Assembly: GCF_900111905.1 (NCBI RefSeq)
Contig: NZ_FOKM01000006.1
Location: forward strand, 337,893-401,892
Origin: Rhizobium sp. NFR07
Lineage (GTDB): Bacteria > Pseudomonadota > Alphaproteobacteria > Rhizobiales > Rhizobiaceae
Direction of reading: 5' to 3'
Length of the DNA: 64,000 nt
A program made the translations under genes and the position numbers. The notes beneath the pieces are model-generated. The model saw only the letters and a program-made list of their open reading frames with translations. It made no database searches and was not told the DNA's origin. Position 1 is the stretch's first letter, and the number at the start of each line of letters is the position of its first letter. Of the stretch, positions 54,130 through 63,699 are shown in pieces.

Positions 54130-54465
54130 TGCGGAAAGGACTGCTGCCTTCGCTGCCGATGCGGGAACCGGCGAGGCCCGTTGCCCGGCATCCGCAGAGA
54201 AAGACCCGTGCACCCAGCGAGTCCAGGCGGACGCATTGCACGAGCGACATCCATGGAGGCCGCCAGATCCCGCAAACCGACCTCGGCCACCAGCCCCTCG
54301 TCACCGACCATCACCACCTCGGCGCCGCCAGCGCCTGATTTTTGCCCTTGCCGCTGACTTTCATACGAAAACCCTCGGCAGGTAGAGACTGGCTCGACTG
54401 CGGCATCTCCTCGACGTCGTACACGAAGTCGAGGAGATGGAGCCAAAGGTGACGATTATGGCACG
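54130..54465 (-). pseudogene. decayed PfkB-family (ribokinase-like) kinase gene
   Basis: Translated on the minus strand, three frames join into a ribokinase N-terminus. AIIVTFGSIS (from 54462) is followed, after a shift, by DFVYDVEEMPQSSQSLPAEG and SGKGKNQALAA, which match the PfkB pattern of GSIxxD and GGKGANQALAA; after another shift comes GGAEVVMVGDEGLVAEVGLR. A stop codon breaks the second frame. Nothing after about residue 110 is recognisable, so the gene is frameshifted and truncated. It begins about 10 bases after the ABC ATPase stop, as the last gene of the operon with two nucleoside hydrolases, where a ribokinase would be expected. Confidence 0.68.
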
Positions 54466-54470
54466 TTCCC

Positions 54471-56276
54471 TTACGCGACCTGAACGAAGTGGCCTTCGCC
54501 GGCCTGTTCGTAGGTGCGTTTCGGCGGCACATAATCGGCGGCGCGGAACGGGCTCTTGATCTCGTCACTGGAGATGCGGCGCGTCTGCCGACGCGATGGG
54601 TCGGCGATCGGTACCGCCGCCATCAGGCGCTTGGTATAGTCGTGCTGCGGATTTTCGAATACGGCCTGACGCGGGCCGATCTCGACGATTTCGCCCAGAT
54701 ACATGACCGCGACGCGATGGCTGATACGCTCGACGACAGCCATGTCATGGCTGATGAAGAGGTACCCAAGACCATATTTTTCCTGCAGATCGAGCATGAG
54801 GTTGATGACCTGCGCCTTTACCGACACGTCGAGGGCCGAGACGGATTCGTCGGCGATCAGCAGTTTCGGTTCCAGAGCGAGCGCACGGGCGATGCAGACG
54901 CGCTGGCGCTGGCCACCGGAGAATTCGTGCGGGAAACGATCCGCCATCGAAGCGGCAAGGCCGACGCGCTCCAGCAATTCACCGACACGCTGACGTGCAT
55001 CCGATGCCTTGACCAGACCATGGGTGATCATCGGCTCGGCTATTGCCTGACCGACGCGGATACGCGGGTTGAGGCTTTCGAACGGATCCTGGAAAATCAT
55101 CTGCGCTTCGCGGCGGATATCCGTCAGTTCCGATTTGCCGGCCTTCAGTACATTCTTTCCATCGATCTGCACTTCGCCGGAGACCGGATCGGTGAGACGA
55201 ATGATCGAGCGGCCGGTGGTGGATTTGCCGCAACCGGATTCGCCGACCAGCGACAGGGTTTCACCCTGACGAAGCTCCAGCGAAACGCCTTCGACGGCAT
55301 GGATACGGCCGATCGTCTTGCGCAGAAAACCCTGCTTGACCGGGAAGCGGGTGATGAGGTTGTCGACCTTGAGGATCGGCGGCGCGTCACGCTTGACGGT
55401 ATCTTCGGTAGGCCTGACCGGCTGGATTTCGCCCGTTGCCATATCGACATGCGGGAAACGTAGCGGACGGTCTTTTCCCGTCATCGAGCCGAGCTGTGGT
55501 ACGGCCGACAGAAGTGCTCGCGTATAGGGATGCTTGGCGCCGGCGAAAAGGTCATGGGTCGTGCCGGTTTCGACCTGTTCGCCGCGATACATGACGACCG
55601 TGCGGTCGGAGATTTCTGCGACGACGCCCATGTCGTGGGTAATGAAGAGGACCGACATGCCCTCCTCTTCCTGCAGCGTCTTGATGAGTTCGAGGATCTG
55701 CGCCTGAATGGTGACGTCGAGAGCCGTCGTCGGTTCATCCGCGATCAGCAGTTTGGGATCGCAGGCGAGTGCAATCGCGATCACCACACGCTGGCGCATG
55801 CCGCCCGAGAAGTTCATCGGGTATTCGTTGAGGCGCGACTTGGCCGACGGAATACGCACCTTTTCCAGAAGCCGAACGGCTTCGGCTTGGGCCTGGCTTT
55901 CGGACATGCCGCGATGCTGGCGCAGGACCTCGGTGATCTGCTCGCCGATTTTCAAAACCGGGTTGAGCGAGGTCATCGGCTCCTGAAAAATCATGCCGAT
56001 GCGGTTGCCGCGGATCTTCTGCATGTCGTCGAGCGGAATGGACAGAAGGTCCCTGCCCTCGAACTCGATCTTGCCGGTCACCTGCGAATTGCCGGGCGAC
56101 AGGAGCCGCATGATCGACATGGCGGTGACGCTCTTGCCGGAGCCGCTCTCGCCGACGACGGCGACGGTTTCCTTCGGCGCGATGTCGAAGCTGACATCGT
56201 TGACGAAATTGCGCCACTCGCCGCCGACCCGGAAGGCCGTGCTGAGGTTGGAAATCGAAAGAATTGGATTTGTCAT
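54471..56276 (-). CDS. fused oligopeptide-type ABC transporter ATP-binding protein
   Basis: A 601-residue protein with two ATPase halves (about 1-260 and 300-570). First half: [30 protein letters not shown]. Second half: [31 protein letters not shown] linker of about 35 residues joins them, and a short C-terminal tail replaces the usual cysteine-rich extension. In the paralogous plus-strand system the same two ATPases are separate genes. It starts three bases after the permease stop. Confidence 0.92.
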   Translation of the reverse strand: MTNPILSISNLSTAFRVGGEWRNFVNDVSFDIAPKETVAVVGESGSGKSVTAMSIMRLLSPGNSQVTGKIEFEGRDLLSIPLDDMQKIRGNRIGMIFQEPMTSLNPVLKIGEQITEVLRQHRGMSESQAQAEAVRLLEKVRIPSAKSRLNEYPMNFSGGMRQRVVIAIALACDPKLLIADEPTTALDVTIQAQILELIKTLQEEEGMSVLFITHDMGVVAEISDRTVVMYRGEQVETGTTHDLFAGAKHPYTRALLSAVPQLGSMTGKDRPLRFPHVDMATGEIQPVRPTEDTVKRDAPPILKVDNLITRFPVKQGFLRKTIGRIHAVEGVSLELRQGETLSLVGESGCGKSTTGRSIIRLTDPVSGEVQIDGKNVLKAGKSELTDIRREAQMIFQDPFESLNPRIRVGQAIAEPMITHGLVKASDARQRVGELLERVGLAASMADRFPHEFSGGQRQRVCIARALALEPKLLIADESVSALDVSVKAQVINLMLDLQEKYGLGYLFISHDMAVVERISHRVAVMYLGEIVEIGPRQAVFENPQHDYTKRLMAAVPIADPSRRQTRRISSDEIKSPFRAADYVPPKRTYEQAGEGHFVQVA

Positions 56277-56279
56277 GGC

Positions 56280-57221
56280 TTAGCCCTCCCGGCGCGGATT
56301 GAGGATGTCGCGCAAGCTGTCGCCGATCAGGTTGATCGCGACGATGAGCAACAGAAGGGCGATGCCCGGGAAGAAGCTGATCCAGTAATCGCCGGACAGC
56401 AGGTATTCGAAGCCGTTCGAGATCAAGAGGCCGAGCGACGGTTCCGTGACCGGCAGGCCGATGCCGAGGAAGGAGAGCGTCGCTTCCAGCATGATCGCAT
56501 AGGCGACGCGCATGGTGGCGACGACGATCAGCGGCGGTAAGCAGTTCGGCAGGATATGTCGAAACAGGATGCTGCGGTCGGGCAGAGCCATCGAGCGGGC
56601 GGCATCGACATATGCGCGCTTGCGCTCGACCAGCGCGGAACCGCGGATCGTGCGGGCATAATAGGCCCATTGGGTGACGACCAGCGCCAGAATGATCTTG
56701 TCGACGCCCTGGCCGAGGATGGCAAGGAAGATCAGCGCGATGAGGATAGCCGGGAAGCTGAGCTGGATATCGACGATACGCATCAGCACCGAGTCGAGGC
56801 GACCGCCGACATAGGCGCTTGTGAGACCGATGGAAGCACCGATGACGAGCGCGATCGCGGCACTGGACAGTCCGACGAGAATGCTGGTGCGCAGGCCGTA
56901 GAGGATCGCGCTGAACAGGTCGCGGCCCTGGGTGTCGGTGCCGAGCATGTAGACCGTGCCGTTGAAGCTTTCGGAACCCGGCGGTAGGCGGCCGTCGAGA
57001 ATGTCGAGCTGGGCAAGATCATACGGGTTCTGCGGCGCGATCAGTGGCGCGAAGATGGCGGCCAGCACGAAGATCGTCACCAGCACGATACCGATCAGCG
57101 CAAGCTTGTCGTGCAGCAGGGCGAAGAGGACTTCCCGAGCAGGCGAACGCGAGGTGGATTTTGCACCACTGTTTGCGGCGGCGTGGACCGAGACGGTCGA
57201 GGTCGACTTGTTCTCGCTCAT
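56280..57221 (-). CDS. dipeptide-type ABC transporter permease (DppC-like)
   Basis: A 313-residue permease with a hydrophilic N-terminus of about 40 residues, the LGTDTQGRDLFSAILYGLRTS motif and the ATPase-contact loop DAARSMALPDRSILFRHILPN. Its ATG overlaps the DppB-like stop by one base (TAATG). It is paralogous to the permease at 51015-51929. Confidence 0.92.
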   Translation of the reverse strand: MSENKSTSTVSVHAAANSGAKSTSRSPAREVLFALLHDKLALIGIVLVTIFVLAAIFAPLIAPQNPYDLAQLDILDGRLPPGSESFNGTVYMLGTDTQGRDLFSAILYGLRTSILVGLSSAAIALVIGASIGLTSAYVGGRLDSVLMRIVDIQLSFPAILIALIFLAILGQGVDKIILALVVTQWAYYARTIRGSALVERKRAYVDAARSMALPDRSILFRHILPNCLPPLIVVATMRVAYAIMLEATLSFLGIGLPVTEPSLGLLISNGFEYLLSGDYWISFFPGIALLLLIVAINLIGDSLRDILNPRREG

Positions 57222-58195
57222 TACGAATTCCCCTCCAGACGGACGCGGGGATCGACGATCGAATAGAGGATGTCGACCAGAAGATTGATGACGCTGAACA
57301 TGATGACCGTGATCATCAGGTACGCGAGGATGACGGGGCGATCGAGAACGGCGATGGCGTCGATGATCAGCTTGCCCATGCCCGGCCAGGCGAAGATGGT
57401 TTCGGTGACGACGGCAAAGGCGATCAGCGAACCGAGTTCGAGGCCGATGACGGTGATCAGGGGGATCATCGTGTTCTTCAGCACATGGACAGTAACGATG
57501 CGGCGTTCCGTCAGGCCCTTGGCGCGGGCGAAGCGAACGAAATCGAGCTGCATCGTCTCCATCACGCCGGCACGGGTCAGGCGGATGACGAGCGAGATCT
57601 TGAACAGCGCCAGGTTGAAGGCCGGCAGGAAGAGATGCGAGAGGCCGTCGAGCGTGAACATCGAGAGCGGCACGCCGAGCACATTGACCGTGTCGCCGCG
57701 GCCCGAGGAGGGCAGCCAGCCGAAATAGACGCTGAACAGCATGATCATGACGAGACCGATCCAGAAGGTCGGCAGGCTGAAGCCGAGGATCGAGAAGGTC
57801 ATGATCGACTTGGAGATGAGGCCTTTCGGCTTCAAGCCGGCATAGACGCCGAGCGGGATGCCAATGACCAACGCCATAAACAATGCCACGAAGGCAAGTT
57901 CCAGCGTCGCCGGCATGCGGTTCAGGATCAGCGTCAGCGCCGGTTGGTTGAAGACGAAGGAATTGCCCAAATCACCGGACAAGGCGCGGGTGAGGAACAG
58001 CCAGTATTGCTCCCATACCGGCTTGTCGAGGCCGAAGGACTGGATGACCTGGATGCGCTCCGCCGGTGTCGCGGTCGGGCTCAGCAGCACGTCGACCGGA
58101 TTGCCGACGAGGTAGAGGCCGACAAAGACCAGTACCGACATGACGAGAAGGGTGAGCACGGTCTGGATGGACCGGCTTAAGAGATATCCGCTCAT
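57221..58195 (-). CDS. dipeptide-type ABC transporter permease (DppB-like)
   Basis: A 324-residue permease: N-terminal helix at about 10-30, GDLGNSFVFNQPALT, LGFSLPTFWIGLVMIM and the loop ARAKGLTERRIVTVHVLKN. It is the same length as its plus-strand paralogue at 50037-51011 and very similar to it. The start overlaps the upstream nucleoside hydrolase stop by four bases (ATGA), tying transport to hydrolysis. Confidence 0.92.
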   Translation of the reverse strand: MSGYLLSRSIQTVLTLLVMSVLVFVGLYLVGNPVDVLLSPTATPAERIQVIQSFGLDKPVWEQYWLFLTRALSGDLGNSFVFNQPALTLILNRMPATLELAFVALFMALVIGIPLGVYAGLKPKGLISKSIMTFSILGFSLPTFWIGLVMIMLFSVYFGWLPSSGRGDTVNVLGVPLSMFTLDGLSHLFLPAFNLALFKISLVIRLTRAGVMETMQLDFVRFARAKGLTERRIVTVHVLKNTMIPLITVIGLELGSLIAFAVVTETIFAWPGMGKLIIDAIAVLDRPVILAYLMITVIMFSVINLLVDILYSIVDPRVRLEGNS

Positions 58196-59172
58196 GCGTG
58201 TGAGCCTCCCATAGTTTTCCTGCCGGCCGCGTGATCGCCGTGGCGGGCGATGCGCTCGATCAGCAGGTCGATGAAACCGGTCTCGTCGACATCCGTGACG
58301 ACGGTGGCGTTGGCCGCCCGGTCCAGCTTCTTGTAGAAATCGGCATAGGTATAGCCCATCGTCAGGCCGGAGACCTGCACGCCGACAAAAGCCTCGCGGC
58401 TGGTGAACAGTTCGGGGCGGATGAGCCAGGCGATCGTCGTCGCGTCATGGATCGGTCCGCCCGGCCGGCCGAAGCGTTTCTCGTCGCTGCGGTCGAAAGT
58501 GGAGAAGAGATTGTAGAGCGCGGCCCCCGCTTCGCCGCCGGCCTGGAAACGCTCGAAGTGCTCGGCGGTGAACAACGCCTGGAACGTCATGTCAAGCGGC
58601 ATCAGCACGATCGGGACGCCGGACTGGAAGACGATCTCCGCCGCATGGGGGTCGGCATAGATATTGAACTCGGCCCAGGGCGTGCGGTGCCCGAGTGCCG
58701 TGAAGGCGCCGCCCATCGAGACGATCTGGCGGATGCCGGGTGCAACATCGGGATGCTGGATCAGCGCCAGAGCGACATTGGTCAATGGGCCGATGGCGCA
58801 GATGGTGATCTGTTCGCCGATTGAGGCCGCCGCGCGTGCCGAGCGGATGATGAACTGAACCGCATTCTCCTTCGCCGGCACGATATCGCCTGCGGGCACC
58901 AGTTCATCGTTGAACGAGCCGATCCTGGCGTATTTCCCGAACACCTGCTCGCGCACCAGCGGGCCGCTGGCGCCGGCATGGACCGGCACGTCACCGCGAC
59001 CACTGAGAGCAACGAGCTTGCAGGCATTGGTGACCGTGTCGGCGAGCGAGACATTGCCGGCGACGATCGACAGGCCGAGTACGTCGAGTTCCGGCGAGGC
59101 AAGCGCCATCAGGATGGCGGCGGCATCATCCACGCCCGGATCAGCATCGATGATGACCTTGTGGCGTGTCAT
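58192..59172 (-). CDS. nucleoside hydrolase (IunH family)
   Basis: A 326-residue calcium-dependent N-ribohydrolase that splits nucleosides into base and ribose. The N-terminal DADPGVDDA cluster binds Ca2+, ICAIGPLTNVALAL and SMGGAF follow, and the active-site His region is GGPIHDATTIAWL. The substrate class (purine, pyrimidine or broad) is not clear. It overlaps the second nucleoside hydrolase gene by four bases and the permease gene by four, so the operon imports and cleaves nucleoside-like compounds. Confidence 0.9.
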   Translation of the reverse strand: MTRHKVIIDADPGVDDAAAILMALASPELDVLGLSIVAGNVSLADTVTNACKLVALSGRGDVPVHAGASGPLVREQVFGKYARIGSFNDELVPAGDIVPAKENAVQFIIRSARAAASIGEQITICAIGPLTNVALALIQHPDVAPGIRQIVSMGGAFTALGHRTPWAEFNIYADPHAAEIVFQSGVPIVLMPLDMTFQALFTAEHFERFQAGGEAGAALYNLFSTFDRSDEKRFGRPGGPIHDATTIAWLIRPELFTSREAFVGVQVSGLTMGYTYADFYKKLDRAANATVVTDVDETGFIDLLIERIARHGDHAAGRKTMGGSHA

Positions 59173-60128
59173 GCGGCGGCCTTTTCGGCATAGCGCGACA
59201 GCCGCTCGAGGAAGAAGGCGATGACGCCCTCGACATCGACCTTGGTGACGATGTCGGCATTCGGCTCCAGCCCGCTCTTGCCGTACCAGTCGGCAATCGT
59301 CTGACCCATGCAGAGCTCGCTTTCGTATTCGACGAAGACGCGCGCCTTCTCGGTTTCAAACAGGTGCGGCGCGAGGATATAGGCCATGACCAGCGGATCG
59401 TGCAGCGGACCGCCGCGCGAGCCGTAGCGTCGCACGTCGTTGCGGTCCCAGAAGGCCATCAATTCGGCAAGCGTTTCGGAAATTCGGCCACTGACGCGGG
59501 AAAATTCGGCGACATGTTCCGGCTTCAGCATGACCTGGTGGGTCGCGTCGAGTGCAAGTGCCACGATCGGGATGCCGCTGGAGAAGACCACATGCGCGGC
59601 ATGCGGATCGGCCAGAACGTTGAATTCGGAGGTCATCGTGCGGTTGCCCGATTCACGATAGGCGCCGCCCATCATGACGATGCGCTCAATACCGTCGGCG
59701 ATCTGCGGCTTCATGCGCAGCGCCACGGCGACGTTGGTCAGCGGGCCGAGACAGGCGATGGTGATGCGCTCGCCCTTGGCGGCAGCGGCGCTCAGCGCCT
59801 CGATCAGGAAATCGACGGCCGACATGCTTTCGACCGTCTTGACCGGTTCCGGCAGCACGGTATTGCCGAGCCCTGTCTTGCCGTGGAACTGGCCGTGGAT
59901 CGGTTCGCGCAGCATTGGCCGGAAGCAGCCGGCATAGACCGGGATTTCGGCACGACCGCCGAGTTCACAGACCTGCAGCGCGTTGCGAACCGTCCGGTCC
60001 AGTGGCTGGTTGCCGCAGACCGGCGTGATGCCGAGGATATCGAGTTCCGGCGACACGAATGCGGTCAACAGCGCAATCGTGTCGTCAATACCGGGGTCGC
60101 AGTCGACGATGATCGAAATCGGCTTCAT
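59169..60128 (-). CDS. nucleoside hydrolase (IunH family), second copy
   Basis: A 319-residue homologue of its neighbour, with DCDPGIDDT at the N-terminus, IACLGPLTNVAVAL, MMGGAY and GGPLHDPLVMAYIL. The two copies differ at many positions, so divided specificity is likely. An in-frame TTG two codons earlier exists, but AAGG is correctly spaced only for the ATG. Confidence 0.9.
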   Translation of the reverse strand: MKPISIIVDCDPGIDDTIALLTAFVSPELDILGITPVCGNQPLDRTVRNALQVCELGGRAEIPVYAGCFRPMLREPIHGQFHGKTGLGNTVLPEPVKTVESMSAVDFLIEALSAAAAKGERITIACLGPLTNVAVALRMKPQIADGIERIVMMGGAYRESGNRTMTSEFNVLADPHAAHVVFSSGIPIVALALDATHQVMLKPEHVAEFSRVSGRISETLAELMAFWDRNDVRRYGSRGGPLHDPLVMAYILAPHLFETEKARVFVEYESELCMGQTIADWYGKSGLEPNADIVTKVDVEGVIAFFLERLSRYAEKAAA

Positions 60129-60153
60129 TCTCAAATGCCTTCAATGTCTAATT

Positions 60154-60177
60154 CTGGGTCTGGGTCTGGGTCTGGGT
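60154..60177. repeat. tandem hexanucleotide repeat (CTGGGT)4
   Basis: Four perfect head-to-tail copies of CTGGGT lie in the 48-base gap between the second nucleoside hydrolase and the DapA-like gene and end at the first base of the latter's stop codon. Such a tract is prone to slippage and could change intercistronic spacing. Confidence 0.8.
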
Positions 60178-61067
60178 CAGGAAAAACTCAGTGCGCCGAT
60201 GCTGCGCAGCACCTCGGCGATTTCCGCTCGCGCCGTCTCGCCGAGCGGCATTTGCGGATGCATCGGCGCACCGACGGCAAAGCCCTGCAGTTCGAGCGCC
60301 GTCTTGATGCAGGCGGCGATCGAATATTTCGCGAAGATCTCGTTGAGCTTCCAGAGTGGCCTCTGCAGCTCCATCGCGCGTGTCCAGTCACCCGCCTTGG
60401 CAGCTTCATAGAGCTCGATGCTCTGTTTCGGGGCGACGCAGGCGGGACCGGCCATCCAGCCGACGCCGCCAATCATCATCACGCAGGTCGGAATATGTGC
60501 GGAGGCGGCGAAGACCTCCATTCGGCCGCGGGTCCGCTCGATGATGGAAAGAAGACGGCCCGTATTGTTCGAGGCGTCCTTGATGTAGCGGATGTTGTCA
60601 ATGCGGCTCAGCCGCTCGATCACCGGGAGAGAGAGATCGGAGCGCTGGAACTGCGGATTGGTGTAGAGCACCACCGGTCGCCCCTTGGCCGCCTTGGCGA
60701 TTGCGGTGAAATAGGCTTCCACCCCCTCGTCGCCGATCGGGAAGTAGGCTTCGAGAATCGCCAGAATCCCATCGGCGCCTGACGACACCATGTATTCCGT
60801 CTGGGCGACGGCATCGGCGGTCGACGTCGATGCCACGCCGGCAACAACGGGAACCCGGCCGCTATTGGCCGAAATTACCGTGTCGACGACGCGGCGCCTC
60901 TGCTCTTGGGAGAGATAGGCAAATTCACCGGTGCTGCCGAGCGGCGCCAGTCCGTGGACACCTTCGTCTATAAGGTGATCCACCAGATCCGTCAGAAGAT
61001 TCTGCATCACCTTGCCGGATGCGTCGATCGGCGACACGAGATAGGGAAATACACCGCTGAAGGACAT
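60177..61067 (-). CDS. dihydrodipicolinate synthase family protein
   Basis: A 296-residue DapA-superfamily aldolase. The [10 protein letters not shown] loop, Tyr in [10 protein letters not shown] and Schiff-base Lys in [10 protein letters not shown] are in place. It differs clearly from the copy at 33119-34003. Its role in a nucleoside-type operon is unclear; it may act on a sugar-acid part of the imported compound, suggesting the real substrate is not a plain nucleoside. It follows the binding-protein gene by 23 bases. Confidence 0.87.
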   Translation of the reverse strand: MSFSGVFPYLVSPIDASGKVMQNLLTDLVDHLIDEGVHGLAPLGSTGEFAYLSQEQRRRVVDTVISANSGRVPVVAGVASTSTADAVAQTEYMVSSGADGILAILEAYFPIGDEGVEAYFTAIAKAAKGRPVVLYTNPQFQRSDLSLPVIERLSRIDNIRYIKDASNNTGRLLSIIERTRGRMEVFAASAHIPTCVMMIGGVGWMAGPACVAPKQSIELYEAAKAGDWTRAMELQRPLWKLNEIFAKYSIAACIKTALELQGFAVGAPMHPQMPLGETARAEIAEVLRSIGALSFS

Positions 61068-61090
61068 AACGGACGGCTCCTCGTTCGAGA

Positions 61091-62641
61091 TCAGTTCGGC
61101 TTCACGTAATAGGGAAGCGTGTAACCATCCGAACGGCCGGCATAGTTGATGTCGCTTTTCACCGCCCAGGTATTGGCGAGGTAGAAGACCGGGATGACAC
61201 CGAGGTCGCTCATGGCGATTTCGGTCGCCTTCCGGAGCAATTTCTCGCGCTTGGCGTCGTCAAGCGTCGAGCGGGCTTCGTTCAGCGCCTTGTCGAATTC
61301 CGGGTTGGAATAGCGGCCGCGATTGCCCTGCCCGGCCTTCTCGCCATAAGTCTCGAGGATCGGGCCGAGAACGCCGGACGCTTCGCCGGTTTCAACGGCT
61401 GCACCGCCCATGATGAACGAGAATTCGAGGTTCGAGGCACGGGTAAAGTAGACGCTGCCCGGAAGCGTTGCCACTTCCGTCTTGATACCGACGCGGCTGA
61501 AGAACTGGCCGATCGCCTGCGCGACCTTGCTGTCGTTCGGATAGCGGTCGTTGGAGGCATGGAAGGTCAGCGAGAAGCCATCCGGACAACCGGCCTTGGC
61601 CAGCAGTTCCTTCGCCTTGTTCGGATCATAGGCATCGACCTTGATCGACGGATCGTAACCGAAATAGCCTTCCGGCACGACCTGGCCGGCCGGCACGCCC
61701 TGGCCGTCCATGATGCGGTCGACCAGCGCTTCGCGATTGATCGACATGGACAATGCGCGGCGCACGTCCGGCTTCAGGAGCGGGTTCTTGCCGTCCGGTC
61801 CCTTGGCGAAGGGCGATTCCTCGCGGCCCTGGTCCATGTGCAGATACATGATGCGGTTGCCGGCAATGTTGACGACCTTCATCTGGTCGGACGCTTCGAG
61901 GCGGCGGGTATCGGCGGTCGGGATGTTCTCGATCATGTCGACATCGCCGGACAGCATGGCGGCAACGCGGGCGCTCGGGTTCTTGAAGACGCGGAACGTC
62001 ACTTTGTCCCATTGGGCCTTTTCGCCCCAATAGGCGTCGTTCTTCTCGACGACGACATTGTCATCCGGCGACCAGGAGACGAACTTGAACGGGCCGGTGC
62101 CGATGACGCCCTTGCCGGTGTTCATCTCGCCTGTCGTCGTCTTTTCCATCTCGGCCGGCAGGATGGCGATGCGGCTGAGGTTGTTCAAGAGCAGCGGCGT
62201 CGGGCCGGAAGTCTTGATTCGCACGGTCAGCGGATCGACGACAGTGATTTCGGTAATCGCCTTCACGTAGGCAGCAAACGAGCTCGGACTATTGGTCGAA
62301 GCAAGTGGAATGCGCTTTATGCTGGCCACCACGTCGTGAGCGGTGAAATCGCTGCCGTCGTGGAACTTCACGCCTTCGCGCAGCTTGAATTCCCAGGTCG
62401 TGTCATCGACGATCTGCCAGGACACGGCGAGTGCCGGCTGGATCTGCTGCTTTTCATCCTGATTGACGAGGCCGTCGAAAATATTGCGCGCCATCGCGCT
62501 GTTCGGGCCGACGACATAGAATTGCGGATCCATGGACGTCGTCGAGGCGGACAGACCAACGGTCAGGTCGCGAGCCTGGCTTGCGAGCGGCATGGCAAAA
62601 ACGGACGCTGCCAACGCGGCTGCGAAAGCGGAAAACTTCAT
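61091..62641 (-). CDS. dipeptide-type ABC transporter substrate-binding protein (SBP family 5)
   Basis: A 516-residue periplasmic protein with a 23-residue signal peptide ending SQARD. Family segments are [22 protein letters not shown] and [24 protein letters not shown] eight bases before the ATG supports the start. It is the first gene of the minus-strand operon with the DapA-like, nucleoside hydrolase, permease and ATPase genes and a paralogue of the binding protein at 45815-47389. Confidence 0.9.
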   Translation of the reverse strand: MKFSAFAAALAASVFAMPLASQARDLTVGLSASTTSMDPQFYVVGPNSAMARNIFDGLVNQDEKQQIQPALAVSWQIVDDTTWEFKLREGVKFHDGSDFTAHDVVASIKRIPLASTNSPSSFAAYVKAITEITVVDPLTVRIKTSGPTPLLLNNLSRIAILPAEMEKTTTGEMNTGKGVIGTGPFKFVSWSPDDNVVVEKNDAYWGEKAQWDKVTFRVFKNPSARVAAMLSGDVDMIENIPTADTRRLEASDQMKVVNIAGNRIMYLHMDQGREESPFAKGPDGKNPLLKPDVRRALSMSINREALVDRIMDGQGVPAGQVVPEGYFGYDPSIKVDAYDPNKAKELLAKAGCPDGFSLTFHASNDRYPNDSKVAQAIGQFFSRVGIKTEVATLPGSVYFTRASNLEFSFIMGGAAVETGEASGVLGPILETYGEKAGQGNRGRYSNPEFDKALNEARSTLDDAKREKLLRKATEIAMSDLGVIPVFYLANTWAVKSDINYAGRSDGYTLPYYVKPN

Positions 62642-62772
62642 CTTTGGGACTCCTCCGGGTTGTCCAGGCCCGCACTCTCCCTGCGGGGTGGCAAATGAGT
62701 TAACGCTTTCCTTTGCGGAAGAAAAATTGCATTTCGTACTTAAGTCATGCCGAAATGTTATGGGAGAGCGTG

Positions 62773-63666
62773 GTGCGATTGAAGCCGAGACAGGTCGAAG
62801 CGTTCAGGAGCGTTATGATGACTGGAGGCATCACCGCGGCTGCCGAGGCACTGAACGTGACGCAACCGGCCGTCAGTCGCCTCATTCGCGACCTTGAAGA
62901 CATCGTACAGATGACGCTGTTCGAGCGGGTGGGGGCGAGGCTGGCACCGACCGCCGAAGCAACGCAACTCTATCGGGAGGTCGAGCGACTGTATCTCGGG
63001 CTCGACCAGATTGCCCAGGCAGCAGACGACATCCGCCAGCACAAGAACACGGTATTGCGCATCGGCAGCGTAACGTCGCTGGTTCGCCCCTATCTGCACA
63101 AGGCAATCGTCGAAACGATTGGCGACCGGCTGGATATTCCGCTCGTAATCGATGTCGAGAACAGCCGCTACATCTGGGACATGGTCGAGCAGAACCGCTA
63201 CGATCTCGGCCTTGTCTTTAGTTCACCGCGCATGGCTGAAAAGAATGCGATACGCCTCCATAGCGCAAGTGCAGTCGCAGCCATGGCACCGGGCCATCAC
63301 TTAGCAGGGCGCAGTGTGATAACGCCAGCCGACCTCATCAACGAACGAATCCTCATTCCAGGGCGAAACTCACCGCTCAGGCTTTCGCTGGACAGAGCTT
63401 TTTCCCGAGAGGAACATCAGCCGATCAGCACGATGGAAACATCGATGTTGAACTGCTGCTACTTCGCTGCAGCTGGGATGGGCATTGGGATAGTTGACCA
63501 TGTCAGCCTGCGCTCTGCTGGAGCTCAGGTTATCGCCATACCCTTCGAACCGAAGATCGAAGTGTCCTATTACGCCATACGTCCTATCGGCGCACAGAGA
63601 ATAGCCGTCCTCGACGAGCTGATCGAGCGGATGCATGATATGATGAGCGCTCCCAGGCTCGTCTAG
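62773..63666 (+). CDS. LysR family transcriptional regulator
   Basis: A 297-residue regulator with an N-terminal winged helix (RQVEAFRSVMMTGGITAAAEALNVTQPAVSRLI region) and a LysR effector domain from about residue 90. The subgroup resembles regulators of opine, octopine and D-amino acid uptake (OccR/NocR-like, low confidence). A GTG start with GGGAG six bases upstream fits the family N-terminus; an ATG six codons earlier has no site. It is divergent from the nucleoside-type operon and probably controls it. Confidence 0.87.
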   Translation: MRLKPRQVEAFRSVMMTGGITAAAEALNVTQPAVSRLIRDLEDIVQMTLFERVGARLAPTAEATQLYREVERLYLGLDQIAQAADDIRQHKNTVLRIGSVTSLVRPYLHKAIVETIGDRLDIPLVIDVENSRYIWDMVEQNRYDLGLVFSSPRMAEKNAIRLHSASAVAAMAPGHHLAGRSVITPADLINERILIPGRNSPLRLSLDRAFSREEHQPISTMETSMLNCCYFAAAGMGIGIVDHVSLRSAGAQVIAIPFEPKIEVSYYAIRPIGAQRIAVLDELIERMHDMMSAPRLV

Positions 63667-63699
63667 CAAGATTTACGGCCTTGGGGCGGAACTCTCGAC

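Noticed and set aside
54311..54568. A small intact gene on the minus strand containing SGKGKNQALAA
   Set aside because: Its first half overlaps the end of the ABC ATPase gene in another frame, and the PfkB motif is cut by a stop; a decayed kinase explains it better.
60177..61067. Assigning the DapA-like proteins (33119 and 60177) to lysine synthesis
   Set aside because: Both lie in catabolic import operons, differ in the substrate loop and have no lysine genes nearby.
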